A stretch of DNA of 64,000 nucleotides from Azonexus sp. GTDB taxonomy: Bacteria > Pseudomonadota > Gammaproteobacteria > Burkholderiales > Rhodocyclaceae. Position 1 is the first letter of the stretch, and each line of letters begins with the position of its first letter. This document shows positions 9,993-19,090 of the stretch, in pieces. The DNA is taken from contig NZ_JAKLLH010000014.1 of assembly GCF_023150235.1 (NCBI RefSeq), positions 1 through 64,000 of the forward strand, in the 5' to 3' direction. Below the pieces are notes generated by a model. That model worked only from the letters and a program-made list of their open reading frames with translations. It ran no database searches and was not told the origin of the DNA. A program made the position numbers and the translations under genes.

Positions 9993-10850
9993 TCAGTCGG
10001 CGAGCAGAGTACGCATTTTCTGCAGCGCCTTGGCCTCGATTTGCCGGATACGCTCGGCGGAGACGCCAAATTCGGCAGCCAGTTCGTGGAGCGTTGCGGC
10101 TTCCCCCTCGTTCAGCCAGCGTGCCTGGATGATGCGCTGGCTGCGTTCGTCGAGCTTGGCCAGGGCCGTACCCAGTCCCTCGCTCGCCAGCCGTGCGCGT
10201 GCATTGTCCTCAAGTATGCGCACCGGTTCGTAACGGTGGTCGGCCAGATAGTCGATGGGAGCGAAAACCTCCTCGCCGTCTTCCGGGTTGCCCTCCAGTG
10301 CCAGATCGCGGCCCGTGAGGCGGGTCTCCATCTCGATCACCTCCTCGGGCTTGACACCAAGGCGGCCCGCCACCTCGGCGGCCTGGGTGCCGGAGAGGGT
10401 TTCGACGCCCTCATAGCGCCCCTTCAGGCTGCGCAGGTTGAAGAACAGCTTGCGCTGTGCCTTGGTAGTGGCCACCTTTACCAAGCGCCAGTTCTTGACG
10501 ATGTACTCGTGGATTTCGGCCTTGATCCAGTGCATCGCGAACGACACCAATCGTACGCCGCGGCCCGGATCGAAACGCTTGACCGCCTTCATCAGGCCGA
10601 TATTCCCTTCCTGGATCAGGTCGGCATGAGGCAGGCCATAACCCAGATAGCCACGCGCAATCGAGATGACCAGGCGCAGATGCGATAGTACCAACTGCCG
10701 GGCGGCCTCGACGTCGCCCTCGTCGCGGAAGCGTTCAGCCAGCCGGGTTTCCTCGCTTTCGCTCAGGAGCGGGTAGCGGTTTGCCGTCTGGATGTAGGCT
10801 TCGAGGTTGCCCGTGGATGAGAGAACGGGAAGCGCCAGAGCATGAGTCAT
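9993..10850 (-). CDS. rpoH: heat-shock sigma factor sigma-32
   Basis: Sigma-32, 285 aa, directs RNA polymerase to heat-shock promoters. The N-terminus GNLEAYIQTANRYPLLS aligns with the RpoH N-terminus. Region 2 carries HLRLVISIARGYLGYGLPHADLIQEGNIGLMKAVKRFDP and the RpoH-box-like segment QRKLFFNLR; region 4 ends in SAERIRQIEAKALQKMR. The ATG at 10850 has an AGGAGG ribosome site 10 nt upstream. A perfect CIRCE element lies 82 nt upstream of the start, so HrcA repression is likely in addition to any RNA-level control. Confidence 0.96.
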   Translation of the reverse strand: MTHALALPVLSSTGNLEAYIQTANRYPLLSESEETRLAERFRDEGDVEAARQLVLSHLRLVISIARGYLGYGLPHADLIQEGNIGLMKAVKRFDPGRGVRLVSFAMHWIKAEIHEYIVKNWRLVKVATTKAQRKLFFNLRSLKGRYEGVETLSGTQAAEVAGRLGVKPEEVIEMETRLTGRDLALEGNPEDGEEVFAPIDYLADHRYEPVRILEDNARARLASEGLGTALAKLDERSQRIIQARWLNEGEAATLHELAAEFGVSAERIRQIEAKALQKMRTLLAD

Positions 10851-10931
10851 TGCGTAATATCCTCCTTCAACGTTTTCTTGATCGGTTTCATCCGCGAAGT
10901 CCGCGTTAAAACGACCTGTTCCGCGTTGATT

Positions 10932-10958
10932 TTAGCACTCGCCGTGAGAGAGTGCTAA
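10932..10958 (-). promoter_or_regulatory. CIRCE operator (HrcA site) overlapping the rpoH promoter
   Basis: TTAGCACTC, nine spacer bases, then GAGTGCTAA: a perfect match to the CIRCE consensus bound by HrcA. Read on the minus strand, TTAGCA could act as a -35 and TAAAAT at the far end as a -10 with 18 nt between, so the operator would overlap the promoter, the usual CIRCE geometry. rpoH is the only gene starting downstream; the other neighbour ends here. Confidence 0.93.
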
Positions 10959-10996
10959 TCGCGGAATGCAAGTGCGGATTACGCCCCTGCGAGCGC

Positions 10997-13900
10997 TCAG
11001 GCCAGCAGGGACTGCTCCTGCAAGTCGCGCTGTATACCGAGGTAGTGTTGCTGGAGTTGCGCCAGTTCCCGGCTGGCAAGGTTCCAGTCCGGTTCGGGCT
11101 GCCGGGTGGCGGTAGCCTCGAGAACTTTCGCGCTGGCAGCAAGGCGGTTGAAGCAGAGATTGCTGCAGGAACCCTTGATTTCATGAGCGGCAGCTTCCAG
11201 CATCGGGGCGCTGCGCCGGGAGAGTGCCGTTTCGAGTTGATCGAGCAGGGCCGGCATGGTCTCGACAAAGACGGCAAGCAGATCGTGCAGGATGGTATCG
11301 TCGTCGTCGCACAATTCGCGCAGGGCGGTGAGGGCTGACGCAGTTTCGGTACCCTCGTCTCCGCTGGCCGGCGAAGCTGGTTTTTCCGCTTCGCCTTGAT
11401 CGTGGGGGCAGGACCAGCGTTGCAGGGCTGCAGCCAGGTGTTCGGTATTGATCGGTTTGCTGACATAGTCGTCCATGCCTACCGCCAGACAGTGTTCGCG
11501 GTCTCCCTGCATGGCGTTGGCCGTCATGGCAATGATCGGCATGCGCGGCAAGCCTTCTTCCTGTTCGATGCGACGGATGAGTGCGGTGGCTTCAAAGCCG
11601 TCCATCACCGGCATTTGGCAATCCATGAGCAGGGCCGCAAAGGGCAGGGTGTTGAAAGTCTGGGCGGCGAGCAGGCCGTTGCCGACGATGTGGGTGCGAT
11701 AGCCGATTTTCCGCAACTGCAATTCGGCCACCTTCTGGTTGGTCGGATTATCCTCGGCGAGCAGCACCAAGCGACCCTGGGTGACTGCCTCACGCAGATT
11801 GCAGGCGCTGACCGCGCTTTCCTCGTTGTTGCCGGAGCTTGCCTCGGCGGGCGTTTCGCTGCCGAACAGGGTGTTGAATAATTCGGACTGGTGCAGGGGC
11901 TTGCTCAGGCAGGCCGAGAAACCGGCGGCGAGCGCGGGGGCCGAGAGTTCGCGTTGATCGTAGGCTGTCATCAACACCAGTCGCATCGATCTGCCGGCCG
12001 GCCCGGAGCGGATGGCATCGGCGAGTTGCAGGCCGTCAATTTCGGGCATGCGGTAATCGATGAGCGCGGCGGAGAAGGGGCGCTTGGCGGCAATCGCTTC
12101 GTCAATCGTCGCCAGGGCTGCGCGGGCGTGGGCGACGCAGGCATGATCGATACCCCATGAATTCAGGTAGCGGCGCAGCACGGTTCGGTCGGTGTCGCGG
12201 TCGTCAACCACCAGGATGCGCTCGTTGGCGCTTTGTTCCGGTGTCGTGCGCAGAGGGCGTTGGCGGCTTTCGCCGGGAGGTAGCGGTAACTCGAACCAGA
12301 ATGTCGAACCTTGCCCTTCCTGGCTGGAGACGCCGATATTGCCCCCCATCAGGCTGACCAGCTGCTTGCTGATGGCCAGTCCGAGACCGGTGCCGCCGAA
12401 TTTGCGCGTGGTCGAGCCGTCGGCCTGCGAAAAGGATTGGAACAGGCGGCGCTGCCCTTCGTCCGAGATGCCGATTCCGGTATCCCGTACCTCGAAGCGC
12501 AAACGGTGTTCCTCCGCTATTTCCGCTCGGGCCATGACCGCTATTTCCACGCCGCCCTGGGTGGTGAATTTGACGGCATTGCCGATCAGGTTGAGCAGCA
12601 CCTGGCGCAGGCGGGTCGGATCGCCGCGCAGATTGTCGTTCAAGCCGGGGTCGATATAACTCATGAGCGACAAGTGCTTGTCGGCGGCCCGGGGCGCCAG
12701 CAGGTCGATGACACCTTCGACGACTTGCTGCAGGGAGAAATCGATGCTTTCGATATCGAGTTTCCCGGCCTCGATTTTCGAGAAGTCGAGGATGTCGTTG
12801 ATGATGGTCAGCAGCGAATTGGCGGAATCGCGAACCAGACCGGCGAAGTCGCGTTGTTCGGCATCCAGTTCGGTATCCAGCAGCAGATCGGTCATGCCGA
12901 TGATGCCATTCATCGGCGTGCGGATTTCGTGGCTCATGTTGGCCAGGAACTCGGACTTCATCTGGACGTTGGCCAGGGCCTGGTCGTGGGCTTCGCGCAG
13001 CGCCCTCTCGGCTGCGCGACGGGTTCCGATATCGGAGAGGTGGGCGATGAAATGGGAAATTCTGCCGGCGCCATCATGCACCGGCGAATAGTCGATCTCG
13101 GCGGCGAGCAGGCTGCCATCCTTGCGCCGGTAATCGATCTCCGCGGTGAAGCGTTCTCCCCGGCGGAGTCTGTCCACCAAGGCATGGACCGTCTGCGGGT
13201 CGGTATCCGGGCCTCGCAGCAAGGCGGTGCGGCGCCCTTGTGCATCGCCGGCGCTGTAGCCGGTGATCTGGGTGAACCCGGAGTTGACATACTGGATGCT
13301 CGGACCGTCAAAATCTGCATCGGCGGCGGTGATCATGATCCCCTGGTCGCTTTCCTGGATCGCCTTTTCGAGCAGGCGGATACGCATTTCCGCCGCTTTG
13401 CGGGCACCGATGTCCTGGAATGAAATCAGGGCGCCGATCCGCTGGCCCTCGAAGGTCAGCGGTGCCGCGCGGTAGGAGGCTGGGAAGGCTTCGCCGTTCT
13501 TGCGGAAAAAGCATTCTTCGCCCTCGTGCGCTTCACCCTGGCGGGCCACGGTTTGCAAGGGGCATTCCCCGGAGGGGTAGGGGCTGCCGTCGCAATGACT
13601 GTGGTGTGTCAGCGCATGCGCCGATTCACCCAGCAGCGTGCCGCCATCCCAGCCCAGGAGGTGCTCGCCGGCCCGGTTGATGAAGGTGATGCGGCCTTCG
13701 CCATCCGTGGCATAGACCCCGTCGCTCAAGGTATCAAGAATGGTTGCGATGCGTTCGCTCTGCAGGGCGGCCTCGCGGCCGTAGGCACGCGAGGCCTGGA
13801 GTGCCTGGTTCAACTGACGGATGAACTGCACACCGGTCAGCGCGGCAAGAAAAATCACCAGCAGGATGAGGCCGGTTTCTGCCTGGTTGAGGCGCTTCTG

Positions 13901-14605
13901 CTTGCCGCTGATTTCGCTTTCCAGCGACTGCAGTCTTTGCTCGCCCTCGATGAACAGACGATTGGCGTTTTCCTGCAGGCGCTCGAAATAGGGAGGAATG
14001 CGTTTGATATAAAGCGCGATTTCTTCTTCGGTACGATAGAAATCGCGATAGTTTTCCCGTTCCAGCGTTTGCCAGCGTTTTTCGAGCAGATTGCCCAGTT
14101 CTTCGGTCAATTGATCGAGCAGGTGCAGGTTACTTCCCACCTCGATTTCTTCCATGATCCGCTTGCGATCTTCCTCGGTCGGTTGAAAGCGGACCTCCAG
14201 AGCCTTTTCCTGTTGTTCGGCGAGATTCAGCGATAGCGAACGGGTGGCGACGCCACCCTCCTGCAAAACCTTGAGGTCGCCGCGAATTTTCTCCATCCGC
14301 GTACCGATTGCCCGCTGGATACGTTGGTAGCCGGCGCGGTTCTGGGTCACGGCCATCTGGTAAATATCGCGCTCCATCGCCTGGATGCCGCGCACAATCT
14401 CCTCGCCGATGAAGAGTCGCGCCCGTTCGTTTTCGCTCCGGCGTTGCAACTCTTCGCTCAGGTCGGCAAAAAACAGGCGGACACCGAGAATCAGCCCGAT
14501 ACAGAGCAGCACGAAGGCGAGCAACCAAGGAAGCGATCTGCCCGCGGATTGTGTGCTGGCGCTGCTTTGCGTCCGGTCGTCGGGAGAAGGGGAGGGGGCG
14601 GTCAT
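10997..14605 (-). CDS. large hybrid histidine kinase with two receivers and Hpt domain
   Basis: BarA-like multi-step phosphorelay kinase of 1202 aa. One N-terminal TM helix (about 27-47) and a second at about 245-265 enclose a helical extracytoplasmic region. Two PAS domains follow, the first with FINRAGEHLLGW and the second with ITGYSAGDAQGR. The HisKA box [15 protein letters not shown] contains His559, and HATPase has GTGLGL. Receiver 1 has Asp850 (ALIDYRMPE), receiver 2 has Asp995 (LLMDCQMPVMDG), and the Hpt domain carries His1141 (AAHEIKGSC). The relay His-Asp-His can be completed within this one protein; a cognate output regulator is not adjacent. Signal unknown. Confidence 0.92.
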   Translation of the reverse strand: MTAPSPSPDDRTQSSASTQSAGRSLPWLLAFVLLCIGLILGVRLFFADLSEELQRRSENERARLFIGEEIVRGIQAMERDIYQMAVTQNRAGYQRIQRAIGTRMEKIRGDLKVLQEGGVATRSLSLNLAEQQEKALEVRFQPTEEDRKRIMEEIEVGSNLHLLDQLTEELGNLLEKRWQTLERENYRDFYRTEEEIALYIKRIPPYFERLQENANRLFIEGEQRLQSLESEISGKQKRLNQAETGLILLVIFLAALTGVQFIRQLNQALQASRAYGREAALQSERIATILDTLSDGVYATDGEGRITFINRAGEHLLGWDGGTLLGESAHALTHHSHCDGSPYPSGECPLQTVARQGEAHEGEECFFRKNGEAFPASYRAAPLTFEGQRIGALISFQDIGARKAAEMRIRLLEKAIQESDQGIMITAADADFDGPSIQYVNSGFTQITGYSAGDAQGRRTALLRGPDTDPQTVHALVDRLRRGERFTAEIDYRRKDGSLLAAEIDYSPVHDGAGRISHFIAHLSDIGTRRAAERALREAHDQALANVQMKSEFLANMSHEIRTPMNGIIGMTDLLLDTELDAEQRDFAGLVRDSANSLLTIINDILDFSKIEAGKLDIESIDFSLQQVVEGVIDLLAPRAADKHLSLMSYIDPGLNDNLRGDPTRLRQVLLNLIGNAVKFTTQGGVEIAVMARAEIAEEHRLRFEVRDTGIGISDEGQRRLFQSFSQADGSTTRKFGGTGLGLAISKQLVSLMGGNIGVSSQEGQGSTFWFELPLPPGESRQRPLRTTPEQSANERILVVDDRDTDRTVLRRYLNSWGIDHACVAHARAALATIDEAIAAKRPFSAALIDYRMPEIDGLQLADAIRSGPAGRSMRLVLMTAYDQRELSAPALAAGFSACLSKPLHQSELFNTLFGSETPAEASSGNNEESAVSACNLREAVTQGRLVLLAEDNPTNQKVAELQLRKIGYRTHIVGNGLLAAQTFNTLPFAALLMDCQMPVMDGFEATALIRRIEQEEGLPRMPIIAMTANAMQGDREHCLAVGMDDYVSKPINTEHLAAALQRWSCPHDQGEAEKPASPASGDEGTETASALTALRELCDDDDTILHDLLAVFVETMPALLDQLETALSRRSAPMLEAAAHEIKGSCSNLCFNRLAASAKVLEATATRQPEPDWNLASRELAQLQQHYLGIQRDLQEQSLLA

Positions 14606-14927
14606 GGCTGGGGCGAAGACCCGCCAGCGAGGCGGGGAAGCCGTAGTTTAGCCGAGCCCGTGCCCGCGGAGAATGCATTGCTGAAAAGAGTATCGCTATT
14701 TTCTGATGGATGGGCCGGTGTCGGCCCGATGAAGTGCCGCAAATTCAGGCGCGACGATGCCGGGCGCTGTCGGTGCTGCTGGCGAGGAGGTATGCTTGCG
14801 GGCCTTCGCATTATTGCCGTCTGCCATGCGCATTTCTCACGCCGTCGGATCGATCCTGTCTCCGCTTCCGGCTGATCCGCCCGCTGCCATCACCCGTGCG
14901 CCATGGGAGGATGCGGTGCGGGAGCGG
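14606..14927. other. 322-nt divergent intergenic region
   Basis: Lies between the divergent hybrid kinase and gluQRS. I see no clear promoter or operator. The gluQRS frame stays open upstream to 14757 with an in-frame ATG at 14826, so part of this stretch could be translated, but homology to GluQRS does not extend here. Confidence 0.4.
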
Positions 14928-15830
14928 ATGCTGGTCGCAGGGTATCGCGGGCGTTTCGCACCGTCGCCGACCGGGCCTTTGCATTTCGGCTCGCTGGTCG
15001 CGGCGGTCGGCAGCTATCTCGACGCCCGCAGTCAGGGCGGCGAATGGCTGGTGCGGATCGAAGATGTCGATGCCCCGCGCTGCCAGCCGGGGATGGGCGA
15101 TACGATCCTGCGCAGTCTCGACGCCTTCGGTTTCACCTGGGATCGCGAGGTGCTCTGGCAAAGCCGGCGTGGCGAGGCCTATGCGGCGGCACTGGAGCAG
15201 CTCAAACAGCGTGGACTCGCCTACGCTTGCGCTTGCTCGCGCAAGGAGATCGCCGATTCGGCGACGCGGCCGGCCGTCGATGGCGGTCTGGCCTATCCCG
15301 GGACTTGCCGTCACGGCCTGGCGCCGGGGCGCAGCGCGCGGGCCTGGCGCCTGCGTGTGCCGGATGAACGGATCGCTACCGTGGACCGGATCCAGGGTGA
15401 GCTTGGGCAGCACCTGGCCGAGGATGTCGGCGACTTCGTCCTGCTGCGCGCCGACGGTTTGTTCGCTTACCAGCTCGCAGTCACGGTCGACGACCAATTT
15501 CAGCAAATTTCCGACATCGTGCGCGGTGCAGACCTGCTCGATTCGACCCCACGCCAGCTCTGGTTGCAACATTGCCTGGGGGCGCCGACGCCGGCTTACG
15601 CGCATTTGCCGGTGGTGGCCAATGCGGCGGGCGAAAAGCTGTCGAAGCAGACGCGGGCCGCTGCCATCGACCCGGCGCAGGCGGCGCCGCAACTGCTTGC
15701 CGCGCTGCGCTTTCTCGGGCAGCCGGTGCCGGAAGAACTGGCGCGTGCGTCGCTCGCCGAGGTTTGGACTTGGGCGCTGGCGCACTGGGATTCCGCGCGG
15801 ATTCCGCGGCAGCGGGCGGTGGCGATTTGA
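14928..15830 (+). CDS. gluQRS: glutamyl-Q tRNA(Asp) synthetase
   Basis: Truncated GluRS paralogue, about 300 aa, that activates glutamate without tRNA and loads it on queuosine-34 of tRNA(Asp). The HIGH-like signature is PSPTGPLHFGS near the N-terminus and the KMSKS-like signature is KLSKQT. The zinc-site cysteines appear as CACS and YPGTC, as expected for GluQRS. The anticodon-binding domain of full GluRS is absent. The ATG at 14928 is preceded by GGGAG and puts the catalytic domain immediately at the N-terminus. Confidence 0.93.
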   Translation: MLVAGYRGRFAPSPTGPLHFGSLVAAVGSYLDARSQGGEWLVRIEDVDAPRCQPGMGDTILRSLDAFGFTWDREVLWQSRRGEAYAAALEQLKQRGLAYACACSRKEIADSATRPAVDGGLAYPGTCRHGLAPGRSARAWRLRVPDERIATVDRIQGELGQHLAEDVGDFVLLRADGLFAYQLAVTVDDQFQQISDIVRGADLLDSTPRQLWLQHCLGAPTPAYAHLPVVANAAGEKLSKQTRAAAIDPAQAAPQLLAALRFLGQPVPEELARASLAEVWTWALAHWDSARIPRQRAVAI

Positions 15831-15985
15831 TTTCACCGGCGCCGTTGCGCGGCCTGCTGCTCGGTGCTGCCTGGTGGCATCGCCGGCAACGCGCTGACTG
15901 GTGCGGCAGTGTCGGCGGGGCACCGTGGCAAGCGCTGGATTGAGTATTGCTGGCCCGTTCAGGCTTTGCATCCGTCCGTGTTGGT

Positions 15986-17155
15986 CTAAGCGTCGTCGGT
16001 GCGGTCGGTCGGCAGTACCAGGTTGGCGGCTAGCCGGACCAGGCCGTAGCTGGCCCAGCGCAGCAGGCGCGAGGGCCACGGCTGGCGTTCGAGGTCGCCG
16101 GCGTGCATCGCGCGGGCGCCGGTGGCCAGGGCTTGCTCAAGGCGCTCCTGCAGTTGCTCGGCGAAAGCCCGGTCGCGGACGAAGAGATTGGCTTCCTTGG
16201 CCAGCAGCAGACTGAACGGATCGATGTTCGACGAGCCGACGGTCGCCCATTCGCCGTCAATTACCGCCACCTTGGCGTGCAGGAAGCTCTTTTCGTACTC
16301 GAAAATCTCGATTCCGGCGGCTTGCGCACTGCTGTACAGCATCTGCGTCGCGTAACGCAGCAGCGGGTGGTCGCTCTTGCCCTGCAGCAGGATGCGCACG
16401 CGCACGCCGCGGCGGGCGGCGGCGTAGAGCGCACGGCCAAAGCGGACGCCGGGCAGGAAGTAGGCGTTGGCGATCAGGATCTCGTGGCGGGCGTTGCGGA
16501 TTGCGCCGAGGTAGGCGTTGAGGATGTCGGCACGGTGGCGGATGTTGTCGCGGATGACGAAGGCGGCGCTCTGGTTACCGGCCGCTGCGGGGGCGGGCGG
16601 CAGGGTGTCGAGCAGGCGGTAGCGGCGCTTGAAGTTGGCCCAGGCGACGATTTCCCACATCCGCCGCATGTTCTGGTGCATCCGCGTGACCAGCGGCCCT
16701 TCGACCTGGACGGCGTAGTCGTAGCGCGGGCGCATTTCGGGAGGGGCATTGTCGTCGTCGACGATGTTGATGCCGCCGATGAAGCCGATCCGGCCGTCGA
16801 TCACCGCCAGCTTGCGGTGCAGGCGGCGCAGGCGGTGGCGGCGCAGGCGGAAGCGGGCGAATTCCGGGCGGTAGAGCATGGCCTGGACACCGGCAGCGAG
16901 CAGTTGTGGCAGGAAGTCGGCGGGGAAATTGCGCCCGCCGAAGCCGTCGACCGTGACATGCACGCGGACACCGCGCAGCGCTGCCCGGCACAGCGCGGCG
17001 CTGACCGCCTGGCCGATGGCATCGTCGGCGTAAATATAGGTTTCGAGGTGGATGTCGCGGTGGGCGCCGTCGATGGCGGCGAGCAGCGCGGGAAAATACT
17101 CGCGCCCGGATTCGAGCAGGGTCAGTCGCTGGCCGGGGACGAACTCAGGGGGCAT
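15986..17155 (-). CDS. clsB: cardiolipin synthase ClsB (phospholipase D family)
   Basis: Phospholipase D superfamily enzyme, 389 aa, close to E. coli ClsB (YbhO). Two HKD motifs are present: HRKLAVIDGRIGFIGG and HAKVAVIDGEWATVGSSN. The ClsA-type N-terminal TM pair is missing, which supports ClsB rather than ClsA. Its start overlaps the preceding nuclease-like gene by 11 nt; the E. coli ybhP-ybhO pair shows the same order, so joint function in phospholipid metabolism is plausible. Confidence 0.9.
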   Translation of the reverse strand: MPPEFVPGQRLTLLESGREYFPALLAAIDGAHRDIHLETYIYADDAIGQAVSAALCRAALRGVRVHVTVDGFGGRNFPADFLPQLLAAGVQAMLYRPEFARFRLRRHRLRRLHRKLAVIDGRIGFIGGINIVDDDNAPPEMRPRYDYAVQVEGPLVTRMHQNMRRMWEIVAWANFKRRYRLLDTLPPAPAAAGNQSAAFVIRDNIRHRADILNAYLGAIRNARHEILIANAYFLPGVRFGRALYAAARRGVRVRILLQGKSDHPLLRYATQMLYSSAQAAGIEIFEYEKSFLHAKVAVIDGEWATVGSSNIDPFSLLLAKEANLFVRDRAFAEQLQERLEQALATGARAMHAGDLERQPWPSRLLRWASYGLVRLAANLVLPTDRTDDA

Positions 17156-17900
17156 GCCGCGTCAGATGGGCCGAGAGCGCGGCGTGGTCGGAGATCGCCG
17201 ACCACGGCGGGCCGTGGTGGATTTCGGTACGGTGCACGGCAAAGCCGCGCAGGTAGATGCGGTCGAGGCGGAACATCGGCAAGGCCGCCGGAAAGCTGCG
17301 CGCCGGGATGCCGCGTGGGCAGCTGAAGGCTTCGCTCAGGCCGAGGCGACGGGCGAGTTGATCGCCGGCGCGGTTGCGCCAGTCGTTGAAGTCGCCGGCA
17401 ATGATCAGCGGTGCTTGTGGGTCGGCCTCGCGCTCAAGGTAATCGGCCAGCGCTTCCATTTGCCGCCGCCGCGAATGGCCGAACAGCGACAGGTGTACGC
17501 AGACGCAGTGGGCAACGGTTTCCGGCAGCTGGATGCGGCAATGCAACAGGCCGCGTTTTTCAAAGTGCAGGTGGGTGACGTCCTGGTTGTGGCTGTGCAG
17601 GATCGGAAAGCGCGACAGGATCGCGTTGCCGTGGTGGCCGTGGTCGTAGATCATGTTGCGCCCGTAGGCGCTGTCCAGCCAATGCGCGTCGGCAAGGAAT
17701 TCGTGCTGCGGCGCGGCCGGCCAGTCGGCGTGGTTTTCGGCGTGCTGCAGGTGCAGGCCCTGGACTTCCTGCAGGAAGACGATGTCCGGGTTGAGATGGC
17801 GCAGCCGCTCGCGCAGCTCGTGCACCATCATCCGCCGGTTGAATTGCGAAAAGCCCTTGTGGATGTTGTAGGTGGCGACATGCAGCGCAGGCATTTTCAT
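17145..17900 (-). CDS. endonuclease/exonuclease/phosphatase family protein (YbhP-like)
   Basis: EEP-fold hydrolase of 251 aa. Fold landmarks in order: TYNIHKGF (metal-site Asn), FLQEVQG (catalytic Glu), GDFNDWRN (Asp/Asn) and ISDHAALSAHL (Asp-His). The family includes DNases, sphingomyelinases and inositol phosphatases, so the substrate is open; the clsB linkage favours a lipid-related or YbhP role. The ATG at 17900 was chosen because the fold starts a few residues later. It lies 13 nt after nadA. Confidence 0.85.
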   Translation of the reverse strand: MKMPALHVATYNIHKGFSQFNRRMMVHELRERLRHLNPDIVFLQEVQGLHLQHAENHADWPAAPQHEFLADAHWLDSAYGRNMIYDHGHHGNAILSRFPILHSHNQDVTHLHFEKRGLLHCRIQLPETVAHCVCVHLSLFGHSRRRQMEALADYLEREADPQAPLIIAGDFNDWRNRAGDQLARRLGLSEAFSCPRGIPARSFPAALPMFRLDRIYLRGFAVHRTEIHHGPPWSAISDHAALSAHLTRHAP

Positions 17901-17913
17901 CGTCGGGGCCGCT

Positions 17914-19011
17914 TCAGGAAATCGCCAGCATCCGGTCGAGCGCCAGCTTGGCGGCGGCTGTTTCGTGTTCCGGCACCTTGATCTGATTGACCACCTTGCC
18001 CTCGGCCAGGTTTTCCAGCGTCCACGCCAGGTGCTGCGGGTCGATCCGCTGCATGGTCGAGCACATGCAGATGGTGGTGGCCATGAACTGCACGATCTTG
18101 TTCTGCGGCAGCACTTCCTTGGCCAGGCGGTCGACCAGGTTGAGCTCGGTCCCGACCAGCCAGCGCGTGCCTTCCGGCGCTTCCTTGATGGTCTTGACGA
18201 TGTGTTCGGTCGAACCGACGTAGTCGGAGGCGGCGCAGACCTCGAAATTGCATTCCGGGTGGGCAATCACCTTGCCCTCCGGGTACTTGGCGCGGAAGGC
18301 GTCGATGTGCGATTTCTGGAACATCTGGTGCACCGAGCAGTGGCCCTTCCACAGCAGGATGCGCGCCTTCTTGATCTGCGCCGGGGTGAGGCCGCCCATT
18401 TCCAGGTCGGGGTCCCAGACCACCATCTCGTCCATTGCGAAGCCCAGGTTGTAGCCGGTCCAGCGGCCCAGGTGCTGGTCGGGGAAGAACAGCACTTTCG
18501 GGCGCTGGTCAAAGGCCCATTGGGCGATGGTGCCGGCGTTCGACGAGGTGCACACGATGCCGCCGTGCTCGCCGCAGAAAGCTTTCAGGTCGGCGGCGGA
18601 GTTGATGTAGGTGACCGGCGTGACTTCCTTTTCGACATCGATCACCTGGCCGAGCTCGCGCCAGCAGCGTTCGACCTTGGCCAGGTTGGCCATGTCGGCC
18701 ATCGAGCAGCCGGCGGCGAGGTCGGGCAGGATCGCGATCTGGTTCGGTGCGGTCATGATGTCGGCGACTTCGGCCATGAAGTGCACGCCGCAGAAAATGA
18801 CGTATTCCGAATCGGTCTGCGAGGCCAGCCGCGACAGCTTCAGCGAATCGCCGGTCAGGTCGGCGTGCTGGTAGACGTCGGCGCGCTGATAGTGGTGACA
18901 AAGGATCACCGCCTTCTTGCCGAGCTTGGCGCGGGCGGCGCGGATGCGTTCCTGGCAGGCTTCGTCGGAGAGGCTGTTGAACGGGTCGAAGGAAATGGTC
19001 GCGGTTTGCAT
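17914..19011 (-). CDS. nadA: quinolinate synthase A
   Basis: Converts iminoaspartate and dihydroxyacetone phosphate to quinolinate in de novo NAD synthesis. About 365 aa with early motif LCHHYQRADVYQ and GDSLKLS. Conserved cysteines that would ligate the [4Fe-4S] cluster are in FCGVHFMAE, HPECNFEVC and CMCST. The ATG at 19011 gives the expected family length; the frame runs further upstream but without homology. nadB and nadC are not in this window. Confidence 0.95.
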   Translation of the reverse strand: MQTATISFDPFNSLSDEACQERIRAARAKLGKKAVILCHHYQRADVYQHADLTGDSLKLSRLASQTDSEYVIFCGVHFMAEVADIMTAPNQIAILPDLAAGCSMADMANLAKVERCWRELGQVIDVEKEVTPVTYINSAADLKAFCGEHGGIVCTSSNAGTIAQWAFDQRPKVLFFPDQHLGRWTGYNLGFAMDEMVVWDPDLEMGGLTPAQIKKARILLWKGHCSVHQMFQKSHIDAFRAKYPEGKVIAHPECNFEVCAASDYVGSTEHIVKTIKEAPEGTRWLVGTELNLVDRLAKEVLPQNKIVQFMATTICMCSTMQRIDPQHLAWTLENLAEGKVVNQIKVPEHETAAAKLALDRMLAIS

Positions 19012-19043
19012 GCTGGAGCGGTGTGGTAAGAGTTGGTTTTGGC

Positions 19044-19072
19044 CGATTTTTACGGTCGACCGTGAAAAATCG
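19044..19072. repeat. palindrome built on the dispersed GGTYGACCGTG motif
   Basis: The perfect 12-bp palindrome ACGGTCGACCGT (19052-19063) is flanked by CGATTTTT on the left and, after one bulged G, AAAAATCG on the right. It lies in the gap between the rhodanese gene and nadA. The same core and A/T runs recur at about 40.84 and 50.59 kb, where the order is inverted (core outside, A/T runs inside). Confidence 0.7.
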
Positions 19073-19090
19073 CGAAAATGCCCGAGAGCA

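Noticed and set aside
15826-15943. A 38-codon plus-strand frame following gluQRS
   Set aside because: Overlaps the gluQRS stop and has no ribosome site or family match; coding potential cannot be supported.
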